Shown piece after piece: positions 1-12,040 of a DNA stretch of 64,000 nucleotides. Source of the stretch: Dinochytrium kinnereticum (Eukaryota; Chytridiomycota; Chytridiomycetes; Chytridiales; Chytridiaceae). The notes beneath the pieces were generated by a model that saw nothing but the letters and a program-made list of their open reading frames with translations, was not told where the DNA came from and did not search any database. The position numbers were made by a program, and so were the translations under genes. Every line of letters starts with the position of its first letter. Within the stretch, counting starts at the first letter, position 1. The stretch is taken from assembly GCA_027604005.1 (NCBI GenBank), contig JADGJT010000010.1, positions 62,001-126,000 on the forward strand, given 5' to 3'.

Positions 1-2800
1 CCAGACGGATCGACTGCCACTTTGATCAAGCCTCCCGATCCACCCTCCAGACCAGGATCATCAACAGGATCCGGTCGATATGAGCGGATGGGCTTCCCCG
101 ATTCTATGGAAAAAATGTTAAGTCTTCTGTCTTGGGAAACCGTGGCCAAATATTCATGAGATGGGTTCACGTCAATGTCGAAAACAGTCGCCCGACCAAT
201 AGCATTATGATACGAAGCATATTCAGGATTATTTGAATACTAAATATTTTAAGCATGCCGCAATTCCAATAAAACAACTTACTCCATTCAGTTGTCTAAA
301 AATAATGGATTTATCAGCAGCTGAGCTCATAAGCCTGCGTCCTGAGTGCGAAAAACGAACGGCGGTGATAGAGGACGAATGATCATCCATTGTCTGGACT
401 AGTTCAAATGATCTCTTTATATCAAAAATGTGGATAAGTCGATCTCGGCCACCAGTCGCTAAAAAGCGCAAGCCTTGAAAAACGAGGAAAAGTGAGCCTT
501 TCCAAAAATAAACTCTCAGAACTGACCATCAACATCAGAGGAAAAGTCTATCGTTAATACCTCAGCATCATGAACTTCTAAATATTTAAGCATTGTGAAC
601 GTTTCCAACTCATAAACTCTAGATTTTGAGTAAAACAAAAATATTCATAAGGATTGCGGCTCAAACCTGACATTGCCCATCCTATCTCCAGATGCTAAGA
701 GCTTCCCATCCTTACTGATTTTCAGTGACCTAATCCCGCGTTGAACATCATCAGCTACTTGAGATGAGCCCTCTGTCAGGATAGTTAGTAAGAAGTAAGA
801 CCTATAGAAAAAAGCTTTTTGAGGTACCTTTAACATCATCAACTATGCTTGCCTTAACCTTCAAATCGTCCACGTATATTATTTTCAAAAGCTCTCTAGA
901 ATAGATGTTTCTTCGAAAATAGCTTCCAATGTTATTCAAAGCCAAAACTTCACCCTCTTTCGCTTGGGAAGAGCCATCAATATTCCAAAATCTTATAGTC
1001 GAGTCAGATGAAAAGGTCACAAAACTATTTGGTGGAAGGCCACGAGGAGGCGGAAGTGGTGTTTGGGGAGGCTCCCCGAATGCGGGAGAAATAAGATCAG
1101 AGGCATCTACATTCGGCGGTTGTTCCAGAGTGCGAATAAAATTTGGAGCAACCTTTGCAGTATGAGAAGAAAAACTTCTATGTTCTTACCTCAATACCCC
1201 ATACACAGTCACTGTGATACAGAAAGCTTCTGTATTTGCCAATGTGTTTTAAGTCCTTCACATCCCATATGAAAAGGCTTTGATCACTATAGACACACAC
1301 AATCTTTTCGCCATGGGAATCAACCTTTACCGCTATCGCATCAGGAAAGGCCGAGTCTGGGTTGCTGCTAACTTTGTAGCTACACAATATCATATCAGCC
1401 TGATTTCACTTCGTGAATTACCTTGAACCCACACTTGACGCAACATCAACACCTAAAGGGTGTGGCTTTGGTATCGTTGCAATGTATTTTAAAGTAACAG
1501 GTTCGAAAAGGCTAACGGTTGATTAGATAACGAAGTTCTCGGCAACTACCGAATGATTCCATCAGAACACCCGCATACAATCATATTTTTAACAACAGCA
1601 ATGCATCGCCCGCGCGCCACCTATGGTAAGTAGTAAATAATGGAACAAAATCTACTGGAAAACACCTTCAAATCAACCCATTTTTCCATAACCCGGTCTT
1701 CTGAGAAGAGAACAAGAATCCCTTTTTCGGTTATAGCATAAGTCAAAACCTCAGAGTTCTCGGATCGATGACATCGAGCATCTACGAAGCAACTATTCTT
1801 ATGATCTCCAACGATACCAAATTTGCCTTCTAAAACCTGCATCTGGTTTTTCTGCATGGGCTGCAGCCTGATCAATATCACTATTTTTGCTAAGATTCCG
1901 TACCTTTGGAGGCTTCGGCAAGGCTCCGTTAGCGTCAAAATACCAAAATTTGAAATGGCGGTATCCTGCCGTCACGAAAAATGACCCTGATTCATCAAAT
2001 GTAATTGAATGCAGCTAGGTATGTTTCAGGATCAAGCACTACGATGGAGTTTTACATTAGTGCTAACTCTGCTGTAAGCTAATTTTTGCCCAGTCCTCCA
2101 ATTCCAAACATATATAAATCCATCATGCTGGACAACAAAAGGTTGGCATTTTCCCTTGCAGTAGTAAGGATAAAACATACCTGAAATCCAACAGAGACCA
2201 AATACTTCTGGTTGGGAGAAAAGGCAAGAGCTGAAACCCCGAATTTATGGCCTCTCAATTCCGAAATAATAGCACAATTTGCATAATCCCAAACAATAAT
2301 CCTGGGTTGATGTCCCGTCTACAAAAACTCTTAGACCCAGAAGGTACGTGACTACATACCTCTCCAGCAGCGATGAAGTTACCGTCCGGTGAAAAAACAA
2401 CGCAGGATAAAGGCTTGACGGCATTTCCTGCAGTTACTTTTTTCCCGTTCGAGCTTTGTGGCAATGCCCCAGCTGCAAATGTGGGCTCTTCTAATTGTGA
2501 ATGGGTGCTTGAATTTGCCAAGGCCGATGCGGAAATTAAAAAGGCCGTTTGCCTATTTTTTCGATGATTATAGAGGGTGACTATTCCGCCTGAAGGGAAG
2601 GCAACTAGAGGTATTTCCGCGTTGGGGTGAATGTCAATGCCGAAAGGTGTTTTCGTTGAGATTCCCAAAACCCGTTCAAGATGGAGACAGGGTGTATGGA
2701 TATCATCTTTCTTTCGCCTCCTGATACCCTTATTCACCAAAGTCGTCTTTATTGGTTGTCCGGTTGCTTCTCTGCTTGGTGGGCGTCTGGGGGCAAACAT
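1..2800 (-). CDS. MAPKBP1/WDR62-type WD40 scaffold protein, 3' end cut by window edge
   Basis: Multi-exon WD40 protein. The proposed start is the ATG at 2800 (first residues MFAPRRPP). Exon 1 runs 2361-2800 and carries the family's opening block (LERVLGIS, then [14 protein letters not shown]). The next exon, 2181-2318, continues it ([19 protein letters not shown]). Further exons down to position 1 show family blocks such as [34 protein letters not shown] and [11 protein letters not shown] followed by [13 protein letters not shown]. The frame is still open at base 1 ([12 protein letters not shown]), so the C-terminal part lies outside. In animals MAPKBP1 and WDR62 are JNK-pathway and spindle/centrosome scaffolds; that role here is inference. 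The start is only 62 bases from the end of the rap1-like gene, so the promoter probably lies inside that gene's 3' end. An in-frame ATG at 2854 is possible but overlaps the neighbour's 3' flank. Confidence 0.85.
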
Positions 2801-2861
2801 AGTAAAGTCCTTTGGACCAGCGAGTCCGACAAGCACTGAATGCAAGTAGTACAAGATTTAT

Positions 2862-4542
2862 TCATAGACTTTCATTGCAATGGACAAGAAACTGTTCGCG
2901 GAACCTGATGGCAGGAGCGCCTTTCACCTGCAGAAGCTTCTGAAACTCTTTATCACCCCCCGAAATAAGGATTCGGTCCTCTTCTTCTGAAAAAATCCAC
3001 CTTTGAAGACCTATGTCTAGATTCTTCAAATCAAAATTAACTCTCAAAAGCTCTTGAGCGTTCTTCTCCAAAATCTGCGGGGAAAACGGTATGAGCTGAT
3101 TCATGATAAAATGGAAAATTTACATACACTGCACATCTTCAGAGCTTTAATTGCCTCTTCCCTGGTGCAGGTAGCTTGGTCTATGAGTCGATTCTCCATT
3201 GCTGTTAGAGAATCGATTTCTCTCTCTTCCACCCCTTTGGCTTCATCAGATCCAGGTTGTAATTCTGTTGCAGATATTTTCGCTTTCTTCGCCTTTGGTG
3301 AAATATGTTGGCGGAGCGTACTCCTTTTCCCTCTCGGCTCATTATTTATCTCCTCTTGCTGACCAAAAGTAGGGTTTGAATGGTGCTTTTCAGCCTTATT
3401 CGCCTCAACCCGTCTCTGATCTTGATTAGGAGGAAATTCTTCCCATGTTTAGAAATGGTCTGGGTTTCCATTACACATGTACCTCGATCTTCTTCGCTAT
3501 CTTCCACCTCCTGAATATCTGCGACAGCCCGTTTTTGATTACTGAAAAGATGTTAATTGCAAGGCATAAAAGTAAGCGTCATACTCATTTTGGAGCTGAG
3601 AGCGGCCAGACGGAGAACTTTCAGGGACAAGTCTGCTGCTAGATGGCCCGCTTTTCTATTGTACAGTGATAAAGGCAGTACAGCATCATGTTACTTTGCT
3701 CTTTAATCGGGTAGAATGCTTTACCTTTGACGAAACATCAGCCCTAATTTGCAGAGGAGTATTTCTGTTCTGGGGCCCCTTTTCGGCAGCTTTCGAAAGT
3801 TCGGAGCTGATAGGAGAGGATTGTCCTGGGGCATTTGGCTGACTTTTTGATCCTTCAATTCCAGCTTCGCCTCCAGCATCCTGTTGCTGAGACTTTATAG
3901 GGTGAAACATGGCCTCTCCAAGTTTAATATATCGTTCAACAAGTTTCTTAGGTTCAATCTCTTTGACATATCTATTTCTCCACGACTGATAGGTGTGATG
4001 AGGATACTGTTGATTTACCGTTAATCTTGGTCAATAACTTCAAAAAAAGAACCTTGGCTTCAAGCTGTTTATAAAGAACCAACCCCATTAATTTCGGTTC
4101 GTCAACCGATGCCAGCCATTTTATCAGAAGTCGATCGTCTTCTTCGGTAAAATGCGTGCGTGTTCTGTCCAGTTAAACTTTTCTCTGATGAAAGATAATG
4201 TACCTTTTCCTACCAGACGATCTTCCGTCCTTGTTCAAGAGATACATATCTTTATCCTTCAGCTTTTTTCTTTCAATGCAATCTGATATGTACTTTGTAG
4301 AATACGAATTCGGGGCAATATAATCTGGCTGCATCCCTGGATCGATCAGCGTCATGTATATATCCTTCTTTGCATGTGTTTCAACAACTTGGCCACCATG
4401 AGACTGGCAATTTGTGAGCAAGCTTTCAGTCGTTATTTGTTTTCACCTCAATAGCTTGTCTAATTTCACCTCTGCCAGGATACCTCGGAACGCAAAACTT
4501 CAGGGGCTTTCCATCCTCATCCACAAATAAGTCAGTGGTCAT
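2862..4542 (-). CDS. rap1: Telomere-binding protein Rap1 (TERF2IP family)
   Basis: The three Rap1 landmarks are visible in order. An N-terminal BRCT domain begins MTTDLFVDEDGKPLKF and continues through RQAIE/SHGGQVVET to ISDCIERKK. A Rap1-type Myb domain reads RTHFTEEDDRLLIKWL, then LYKQLEAKYPHHTYQSW and RNRYVKEI. A C-terminal RCT-like module reads LQRWIFSEEEDRILISGGD, then VKGAPAIRFREQFL. Between Myb and RCT is a Gln/Ser/Glu-rich linker. Introns are very short: 4404-4446 is 43 nt and 4007-4052 is 46 nt, and each is needed to join the BRCT or Myb blocks in frame. The TGA is at 2862. In fungi Rap1 binds telomeric DNA or is recruited by a TRF-type protein; only one Myb is seen, as in vertebrate and fission-yeast Rap1, so recruitment is the likelier mode (inference). 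The linker exons are the least certain part. Confidence 0.85.
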
Positions 4543-4676
4543 TTCGGACAAAAGCAGAGATATGTATTAAGTCTTGACAATTTATGATTTGGTCAAGTTG
4601 ATGGACTATAGGTATTCTCAATGATCTTTCATTACTAATGATGCGTTTTATTCAGTGATGCATACTATCGAGCACT

Positions 4677-7043
4677 TCAGTACGGTGAGTTAACTATGGA
4701 TGAGCGACTCTTCAACATTTTCGCTGGGGTCTGTAGCTTGCTTTTAGTAACACTTTGCACATCACCAGGCAGGGCCACGATAATAGCCTTATCCTGGCCG
4801 TATTTGAAGTTATCCGCAACAACATTCTCGTTGTACTTCTTGATCGTGTAGTCATCCAGCTTTCCTTGCTTAACACGCCTGAAGTTCCAGGTAATGACAT
4901 AAGGTCCAGTGGAAGTAACAATTGACCGCTCTTCCTCATCACCACAGTTGAAACGCGCGGGAGTGAAAGAAACAGGACACCCCATAAATGCTACGTGCTC
5001 AGGCTTCAACTGCAAACGACGGGGAGCAGGCTTCTTTTCTCCAAGAGATTTAGTAAACCCAGAAACCATCTGGTCTTTGGAATCCTTCGCCTCTGTAGCG
5101 ATAAGCAGAAGGTAGTTCTTGCAGGTAGCGACAATGTACTTTCCATTTTCGGTAGTATCAATGCCAAGGATAGGGTCGCCGAGGCCAGGCAAGTGGGTCT
5201 TCGCGCGGACGTTGAGCTTGTTGTAGAGACGGATATCACCCTTTGACGAAGCAACAGCCAACTCTCCACTCCCTGTAGTGGTAGCGCAACTAAACTTATT
5301 CTTCGTAACGTACTGCTTAGACTCTGCCTGCACCATTTTGGTCCCCGACAGTCTTGGATCGATTCTGAAAATGGAGTTGTGGTTGATGCCAACCAGGGTC
5401 TGTCGTGTCGTCATTGGGGCAGACTTAAAGTCAGGGACGATGCTGTCTACTGTCATGACGTCGTCAACCTTCCACTCATCAACAACTTTTCCGACGTTCA
5501 AGTCCATACGATAGATGGTGTGCTCTTCATTAGGTTTCATCATGAGCAGAGAAGTATCTTGGTCTTGAAGCATTAAATTCTTGGGGCTAAAGAAATCATT
5601 GCCCAAAGTAGATATATTCTCGATCATGGTGGCATACTCGATACTATCGTCGTTCATGTGTTTAACCACACCAATCGATTTTCCTCGCACGAAGAAGGAA
5701 CGGTCTTTGTGGCCAATGCAAAGCTGACTGATCTTAGCGTTTGAGCCGTTGCCATTGGGAATAACTCTTTCATCGGAATCCTTCTCTTCCTCCTCCTCAC
5801 TATCAATCGCCTCTTCTGCCTCCTCCTCTTCTACAGCGTCCTCCATTTCAACGTCTTCCTGGTAAGCACTGATCAGATAGGACCTTTCATCTTCCTTAAC
5901 CTTCGAAAATTTCTCTTCATTGTTGGCTTCGTACATGCAAGAGCCGAAGGCCTCCCTGAACGCAAACTCAGACTCATTGTCAAAGAATTTCAAGGACCAG
6001 GGGTAGCAGGTATCGTCAGACTCTCTGTAGAGCCAAACAAAAGCCTTGGATTCCGCATTGAACTGCGCATTCATCTGAGCTTCCAAAGGCTGACTAATAT
6101 AGATTTCTTCGCCTTCCGCGATAAGAAGGAAAAACTGGTAGGGAGCAGTCCGAACAATGGAGGCGGTGACGTTATCCCTCATTTTCATAAACTTTTAAAT
6201 GTTAGCTGTTGAGAAAAAGGTTGGTGGAGGAAAGGAAAAATGATAACCTACCTGGGCATATCGGTTGTCGAAAAGGTACAATTCACCTGCTGCTGACACG
6301 ACGCTCTCACCCTGAGGTGCGGTTTGAGGTGGGAAGCTGGCCATTCCTCCAGGAGTGGCGGCGGGCTTTGCAGGTGTTGTTGACGTACTCATGAGGTCGG
6401 GCTTGTTGGGGGTTGACTCAACCGATGGGACGGACGGGTAGGCTTTCACAGGGGTCGTACCCAAAGGTGAATCTAAAGGATCAGCAATCTTCTTGCTGGA
6501 TGCGGAAGATGCTGAACCTCCCAACTTGAAGGCGTTGGCAGAGGCCTTTGCAAAGTTGATGTAGGTCTCAATCTCCTCGTCAGTGGCCTCCGCGTGATCC
6601 TTGCTAGAGCGCCTTTCAAACATGGACTGATAGATAACATGCTCAAACGTTGAGAAGCTTGTGTCGGTTGTTGACGATTTCACAATGAACTCAAAGCCAG
6701 ACTGCCTATGGTCGTCAAGGGGATCCACCCAGAAGAACCCACGCTTGAGCCCGTTGGCCACCCTTCGAAAGCGAAGAACCTCGTCGATCAGAAAGGTGTA
6801 CTCTGTCTCGGCATCTTCGTCATCATCCTCCTCCCCTTCGTCAAAGATGCGGGTGATGAGGAGCTGATAATTGTGGGGGATGGTGGTCCTCTTGATGGTC
6901 GCCGAGGCATTCTTGAAGACCTGTGCCTTTGTGATCTTAGAGCCGGGTGGGTTGACTAGGAACAGCTGCCCCTCAGGGATCTGGAAGAGGCTGTCGTCCG
7001 ACTTGCCCCACACGATGCTGCCAATGCTTCTCAGGAGGAACAT
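4677..7043 (-). CDS. vid27: VID27 family protein (vacuolar import and degradation)
   Basis: Two exons, 6252-7043 and 4677-6191, joined by a 60-nt intron with GTAGGT donor and AAAAG acceptor, give a 768-residue protein. The N-terminal half has the VID27 PH-like region (MFLLRSIGSIVWGKSDD, then IPEGQLFLVNPPGSK). A Ser/Pro/Thr linker and an acidic tract (EEEEAEEAIDSEEEEEKDSDE) follow. The C-terminal half carries the beta-propeller-like block (YRMDLNVGKVVDEWKVDD, GINHNSIFRIDPRLSGTK, ASSKGDIRLYNKLN, TGPYVITWNFRRVKQGKL). Length and order match yeast Vid27, linked genetically to vacuolar import and degradation of gluconeogenic enzymes; its molecular activity is not established. The start is the ATG that begins the conserved MFLLRS block, not a near-cognate codon 24 bases upstream. 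Confidence 0.93.
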
Positions 7044-7079
7044 TATTGTTGTGAAGTTTTCGGACAAGAAAAAGCCTGT

Positions 7080-7606
7080 CTACTTTTGAAATTTTACGCT
7101 CTTTTTGGGGTTTTTTTGCGCAGTTGAAGGGGCCAGCGCCTCCTTCAGAACTGCTGGGGATATCTTTTTCTTCTTCTCCTTGCTGAGGGCCAGAATCTCC
7201 TTTTTCTTCTGCTCCTGATGCCAACAGTTAGCTTGACACCGAACTTCAGGCGTTACCAGCACGTCCTTCTTTGCAGACTTCTTCTCCTGCTGCTTCTTCT
7301 GCTTGGTGACGGCTAAAACCTTAAGGCTATCCTGCGCCAGACAGTCTCAGTGGTTGGACACTTCATTGAGAAAAGCGTCAGACGTACCCTCTTCTTCAGC
7401 TTTTCGACAATTTGTTCATCTTGAACATCATTAATGGCGCCCAAGATCTTATGCATAGTCTCCTGCAAGGGAGCGTTAATGATCAGCCGTGCGATGGAAA
7501 CCCCCACCTCGTTGACAAACTTCTTCCCCTTCTTGCCGCTGGGGACTCTAGCCTTTGCCACCTTTGCGTGGGCCTTGGACTCCTTTAGAACATCATTTTT
7601 GCCCAT
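7080..7606 (-). CDS. Small lysine-rich protein of unknown function
   Basis: Not recognised. Three exons can be joined: MGKNDVLKESKAHAKV to VEKLKKR, then DSLKVLAVTKQKKQQEKK to KKDVL, then EQKKKEILALSKEKKKK to NPKKSVKFQK and TAG at 7080. The result is about 140 residues, strongly basic, with Lys/Gln/Glu stretches likely to be helical, and no membrane segment or zinc motif. Donors are GTACGT and GTAACG; acceptors are GGCGCAG and GCATCAG. Its charge and heptad-like lysine runs suggest a nucleolar or RNA-associated protein, which is inference only. The stop lies 37 bases upstream of the VID27 start, so the two same-strand genes are almost adjacent. Confidence 0.6.
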
Positions 7607-7733
7607 TGAAAAAAAAAATAATAATAAATCAAAATCACACAAAGGGAACGACGGCGTCATGGTGGACTGCCTGAAGGTGTGTATGCATTGACGGAAACTA
7701 GGTGGAGCCATTGATGCATTGCCAATATGACAG

Positions 7734-8420
7734 GTGTTCCTCTTCGTCTTCCTGCTGCCGTTCCCGCAGGCTCCTTCGGTCTTCCTCCTGTTCTTCCTCT
7801 TATCCCTATTGCTGGACCAGCAACCATGCCTCTACTGTCTAGTATTAATACTAGCGTTTTTACGGTCGTCATGCTCTCTGTACGGTTCTGGACCAGACCA
7901 CATGGGCCATGCGTCAACGAGATGTTGGGTCGATTTCGACTTTCTGTTCGAAGCAAGGCCTTACGGCCTGATATTTCGAGATAAGATGGATCCAGTGGCA
8001 ACGGGCGTCTTTACCGTTTCGTACAATTCCGTTGCCATTGCTCAGGATACAGAGCTGGATTCCACTAAAATCTCTGGAGAGTTGCTGAAGACTGCTGTCG
8101 TCAGCCCATGGCCATCGATGGGTGAAGTTTCGGATGCTGGATCATCGTCCCCTTTCCTCTCTCAGGAATTTGGTGGAGAGAGCAAAATATCGAACGAGGT
8201 GGGCCGTTAAGAGCTGCTGGATGAAAGATTGGAGAACCCACACCCAACCTCTGATGTGGGCCTTTATAATACCCAACTGGCGTTCTTTTATCATACGCCT
8301 GTTGGGTGCTTTGACAGAGATGCCGCAGGACGAATGTGTTTTGTCTTATGCCCGAGCATCAGCTTAAGTCTCGCCACATCCTTGACTTTAGAGAACCAAA
8401 GATTCGAAGTTTTCTGCTGA
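7734..8420 (+). pseudogene. Doubtful long reading frame with one in-frame stop
   Basis: One frame stays open from about 7734 to 8420 except for a single TAA at 8208-8210. The stretch before the stop reads protein-like (CWVDFDFLFEARPYGLIFRD, then TGVFTVSYNSVAIAQDTELD), and so does the stretch after it (PTSDVGLYNTQLAFFYHTPV, then CFDRDAAGRMCFVLCP). An ATG at 7727 in another frame could join in through a possible intron (GTATTAATACTAG...GGACCAG). A 36-nt segment at 8196-8231 that begins with GT, ends with AG and contains the stop would keep the frame if spliced, but that is shorter than any other intron here. Either this is a decaying gene, or a real gene with a tiny intron, or chance. No family was recognised. 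Confidence 0.25.
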
Positions 8421-8780
8421 AGGCGTCACAACAAACATCATTCCCTTTTCTTCCCTCTTCCAATCGCAACCAAATAAGCGTAAAGAAGCTTGTAATTACT
8501 TAGATTTGTGCAAATAAACACGTAAAGTCGGACGTTAACACGGGCCAGTACACATTAAGCTTTTCTTTGCTTATCGGCGTGAACGACGAGGGAAAGGCCA
8601 ATTCTGTTTTGTCTTCACGGAATATTCGAGGAGGAGACATTGGGGGATGAAAATATAGTTGCCTGAATGTGATGTGAAGAACCACAGGCACAAAACCACA
8701 GTGTCCAAGGACGAAACAATCTCGACAAAAAATTGTTTCTTTGGGCTTCCACCTCCGAAAACACACGTGGAATAGAAGAA
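8421..8780. other. Upstream region of the DnaJ gene
   Basis: No gene is supported. The stretch is moderately AT-rich and directly precedes the DnaJ start, so it presumably holds that gene's promoter and 5' leader. No TATA box or clear operator was seen. Confidence 0.4.
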
Positions 8781-10362
8781 ATGAGGCTCCTCGGCTGGCT
8801 CATTGGGATTGCATTCCTGATCATTGCATTGGGGGAGCTCGTCATTGCAGGAAAGGATTACTACAAGATCTTGGGCGTCGGTAAATCCGCCTCGAAGGTG
8901 AGATAGGCACGGGTCCCAAACAAATATGGACTTCACAACCTGACTTTCAAAATCACAGAGGGAGATTAAGAAGGCATACAAAGATCTATCGAAAAAGTAT
9001 CATCCCGACAAGAATCCAGGGGACAAATCATCAGAGTCCAAGTTTGTGGAGTTGGCGCAAGGTTTGGCTCCTTCATGCGTTTTTTTTTCTTTCGACAAAC
9101 TTGGAAAGATAAGTTTTAACACGGCACAGCGTATGAGGTTTTGAGCGATGACGAAAAGCGTCGCATATATGATCAATACGGGGAGGAGGGTCTTCAGGGG
9201 AACAACCAAAAGTTCCACAATCCGTTCGATATTTTCCAACAGTGCGTTTTGTTTTTTCAATATTATCGATTGTTGCTTACCGCTTTGGAAAAGGTTCGGC
9301 TTTGGTGGCGGAGGAGGCTTTTTCGGTGGTCATGGACACCATGATATGGAGAGGAAAGGACCTGAGATAAAAATGGACCTCTTTGTCACGCTAGAAGAGC
9401 TGTTTAATGGCGAATCTATTGAGGTGAGTAAGGAGATGGCTTTCAATTAAAATGTTTCCCGCTAACTCTTTTTTGCGTTCTTCAGGTGGACATGAACAAG
9501 CAGGTGATTTGCCCGATATGCAGGGGATCGGGGGCAAAGAAAGCAGATGATGTGAAGAAATGCGGGTCCTGCAACGGAAGCGGTGTGAAGATTGTTCGAC
9601 AAATGCTCGGGCCCGGCATTTACCAGCAAATGCAAACAAAGTAGGCTTTGATTTTTTCCTTCTTGAGGTGTTTTCCCTCGGTAAAACTAATAATAATTAC
9701 TCAAAAGCTGTGACGTTTGCGGTGGCAAGGGAAAGGTGGTTAAATCCAAGTGCACTTCCTGCGATGGTCATAAGGTGAAACGTGGCAGCCATCAGTTCAC
9801 TGTGACTGTCGAAAGGGGAATGGCCGATGGTCAACACATTATGTTTGAGAACGAGGGAGACGAAAATCCCGAGTTCACCGCTGGTGACGTTATCTTCACC
9901 ATCAAGACACATCCTCATGAGGTCTTTACGAGAAATGGCCTGGATCTGAACATGAAGCGAAATATTTCTTTGAGGGATGCTTTGCTTGGATTTGATTTTA
10001 AGCTTAGGCATTTAGATGGGCATGATGTTATCATTGAGCGTAAGGGCGTTGTAACGCAGCCAGGTACAATATCTTTTTTTGGCTTTCCCGTTGCACTTTC
10101 CGTTCATTACGGTTAAAAATGTCTAATTCGATGTTTATTACTTCTGCAGGCTTCATTCAGGAAGTTAAGGCGCAAGGGATGCCCAAGCACAATTATCCAT
10201 CGGAACGGGGCTCATTATTCATACAATATTCTGTAGCACTCCCCGAGAAGCTTACTAGCGATCAAATCAAACGTAAGTCCTCAATATTTCCATGTTATCC
10301 TGTTCGTTCAGCGAGATAACCGTCCTATTATAGTGGTTGAGAAGCTTTTCCCTATTTCATAA
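8781..10362 (+). CDS. ER-type DnaJ/Hsp40 co-chaperone (Scj1/DNAJB11-like)
   Basis: The start [19 protein letters not shown] is a hydrophobic signal peptide or anchor, followed at once by a J domain ([15 protein letters not shown], then [11 protein letters not shown] with the HPD motif, then [20 protein letters not shown]). A short Gly/Phe linker with a Gly/His patch follows, then a cysteine-rich zinc region with four CxxC units ([32 protein letters not shown]), then the client-binding C-terminal domain. Exons end with clean GT donors, for example at 8897 and 9061. The last exon reads LVEKLFPIS and stops at 10362. Such proteins stimulate the Hsp70 Kar2/BiP during ER folding. No HDEL-type tail is present, so retention would rely on complex formation or anchoring (inference). 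Four zinc motifs fit fungal Scj1 better than animal DNAJB11, which has a modified set. Confidence 0.9.
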
Positions 10363-10517
10363 ACATAAATATACAGGAAAATAAAAGGCTGCATGCACTA
10401 GTGCGCAGAAAGACATGAGTTGGATGTTGCTCATTTGCTTCCATAAGATCGTATCGAAGATGTTCGAAAGAAAACAGCAAACTCTGGAAATTTTTCTTTC
10501 ACCCAAGCAAAGCAAAA

Positions 10518-12040
10518 ATGGGGAAGGTGAGAGTCCATATTACTTGCGCTATGAATGCTCAACATGCACACGCTCCACTCCTTCACCTATCCAGAAGAAG
10601 AGAAAGGGGACTGAGATGCGGCCATGGTGCTGGTAAGTTTACTTTTTTGTCCCTTTGGTATGTCTGAAAAGACCTCTTTCTTAGGTATTGCGACCGCGAG
10701 TTCGATGACGAGAAGATCTTGATTGACCATCAGAGAGCAAAGCATTACAAGTGCAATCAATGCCAAAAAAAGCTTAACACCGCGGGAGGACTGGTTGTGC
10801 ACTGCCAGCAGGTTCATAAGGAAACCATTCTTAAGTGAGTCCTTTTTTTTTTTGTTTTTTTTTCTACATGTTCGGAACTTCAGACCCTAACACAGTTTCT
10901 GTTCAAAAGGGTGCAGAATGCCAATCCAGGTCGCGACTCAGTGGAGATTGAAATCTTTGGAATGGAGGGTGTCCCAGAGGACGACCTTCAAGCACATATC
11001 GACCAGAAAGAAGGGAGAGGAGGAGGTTCCAAGCGTCACTTTATGAGCCAGCTGAATCCGGACAACCTGAAGGAGCAGCTTGAGGCTTTTAAGGCTCAAA
11101 GGGAGGCTATGAGTGCTGGAAACGGCATGTCCATGATGCCTGCTCCTATGCCTGGCATGATGCCTGCTATGATGCCTGGAATGCCTGGAATGCCTGGAAT
11201 GCCCCCGATGCCTGGAATGATGCCTGGAATGATGCCGGGAATGCCTGGGATGCCTTCAATGCCTGGGATGCCGCCTCAGATGCCCGGGATGCCTGGCATG
11301 CCCTCGAACCCAATGATGCCCGGCGCACCTCCGCAGTTCCCTGGTGGACCCCCTCCTTTCCCAGGTGGTGCTCCGCAGTTCGCAGGTGGACCTCCGCAAT
11401 TTCCGGGATTTCCTGGAATGCAGCAGCCTCCGTTTGGTGGGATGCCCCCACAGGGTATGGCTGGTATGCCACCGTTTCCTGGTCCTGGTGGGCCCCCTCA
11501 ACAGCAACCTGGGATGCCTCCTAATGGTCCCCCGCCTATGGCCATGCCTAGGCCTCCTGTTAGCGCTGGCTTGCCGCCGAAACCAACGTATTATTCCCTT
11601 CTCTTTTCTGCATCCAAGTCTTTAATGCTGTGCTGACGTTTTGGCTAATCCTTCTTTACGTTAGGCCTTCTGTGCCAATGGGTGCAATGCCTCCTGTCCA
11701 GCCTCATGCCGGTATGCCTCCTGGCCCGCCGTTTGGTGCTATGCCTCCTGGACCACCCCCTGGGATGGGAGTAAGGCCCCAACCGCCTGCTGCTATCTCT
11801 GCACCCTCTGTTACAGCATCACCATCAGCCCCGGCAGCTTTAAACGGCTCGGCAAAGCCTGTGGCACCAGCTGCCAAAGCCATGCTTTCGACCTTTGGAG
11901 ATGACGAGGTGTCTGTGGTAAGAAAAGGCTTCTTGTCTTTGCTGTACCTCATTGCCTTCCTTTTCTTCTTACATATGATATCATAGGAGGAACTCCGTGC
12001 AAGGAACCCAAAGTACAGGTTCGTGCCGGCCACAGCCTAA
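10518..12040 (+). CDS. BuGZ/ZNF207-type zinc-finger protein with Met-Pro-Gly-rich tail
   Basis: The tiny first exon encodes only MGK. The next exons give the BuGZ N-terminus: [56 protein letters not shown] and VHKETI, that is, two C2H2 fingers with the family's fixed spacing. Then comes [20 protein letters not shown]. From about 11130 the protein becomes low-complexity, dominated by repeats of MPGM, MMPGM, PPQFPG and GMPP, continues after a short intron into more Pro/Gly sequence, and ends [12 protein letters not shown]...TA with TAA at 12038. In animals BuGZ binds microtubules and Bub3, and its low-complexity part drives phase separation. The Bub3-binding GLEBS motif was not located here. 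The conserved tail RARNPKYRF suggests a second functional element. Confidence 0.9.

Noticed and set aside
11167..11507. Minus-strand frames opposite the MPGM repeats
   Set aside because: Low-complexity mirror of the BuGZ tail with no independent support.
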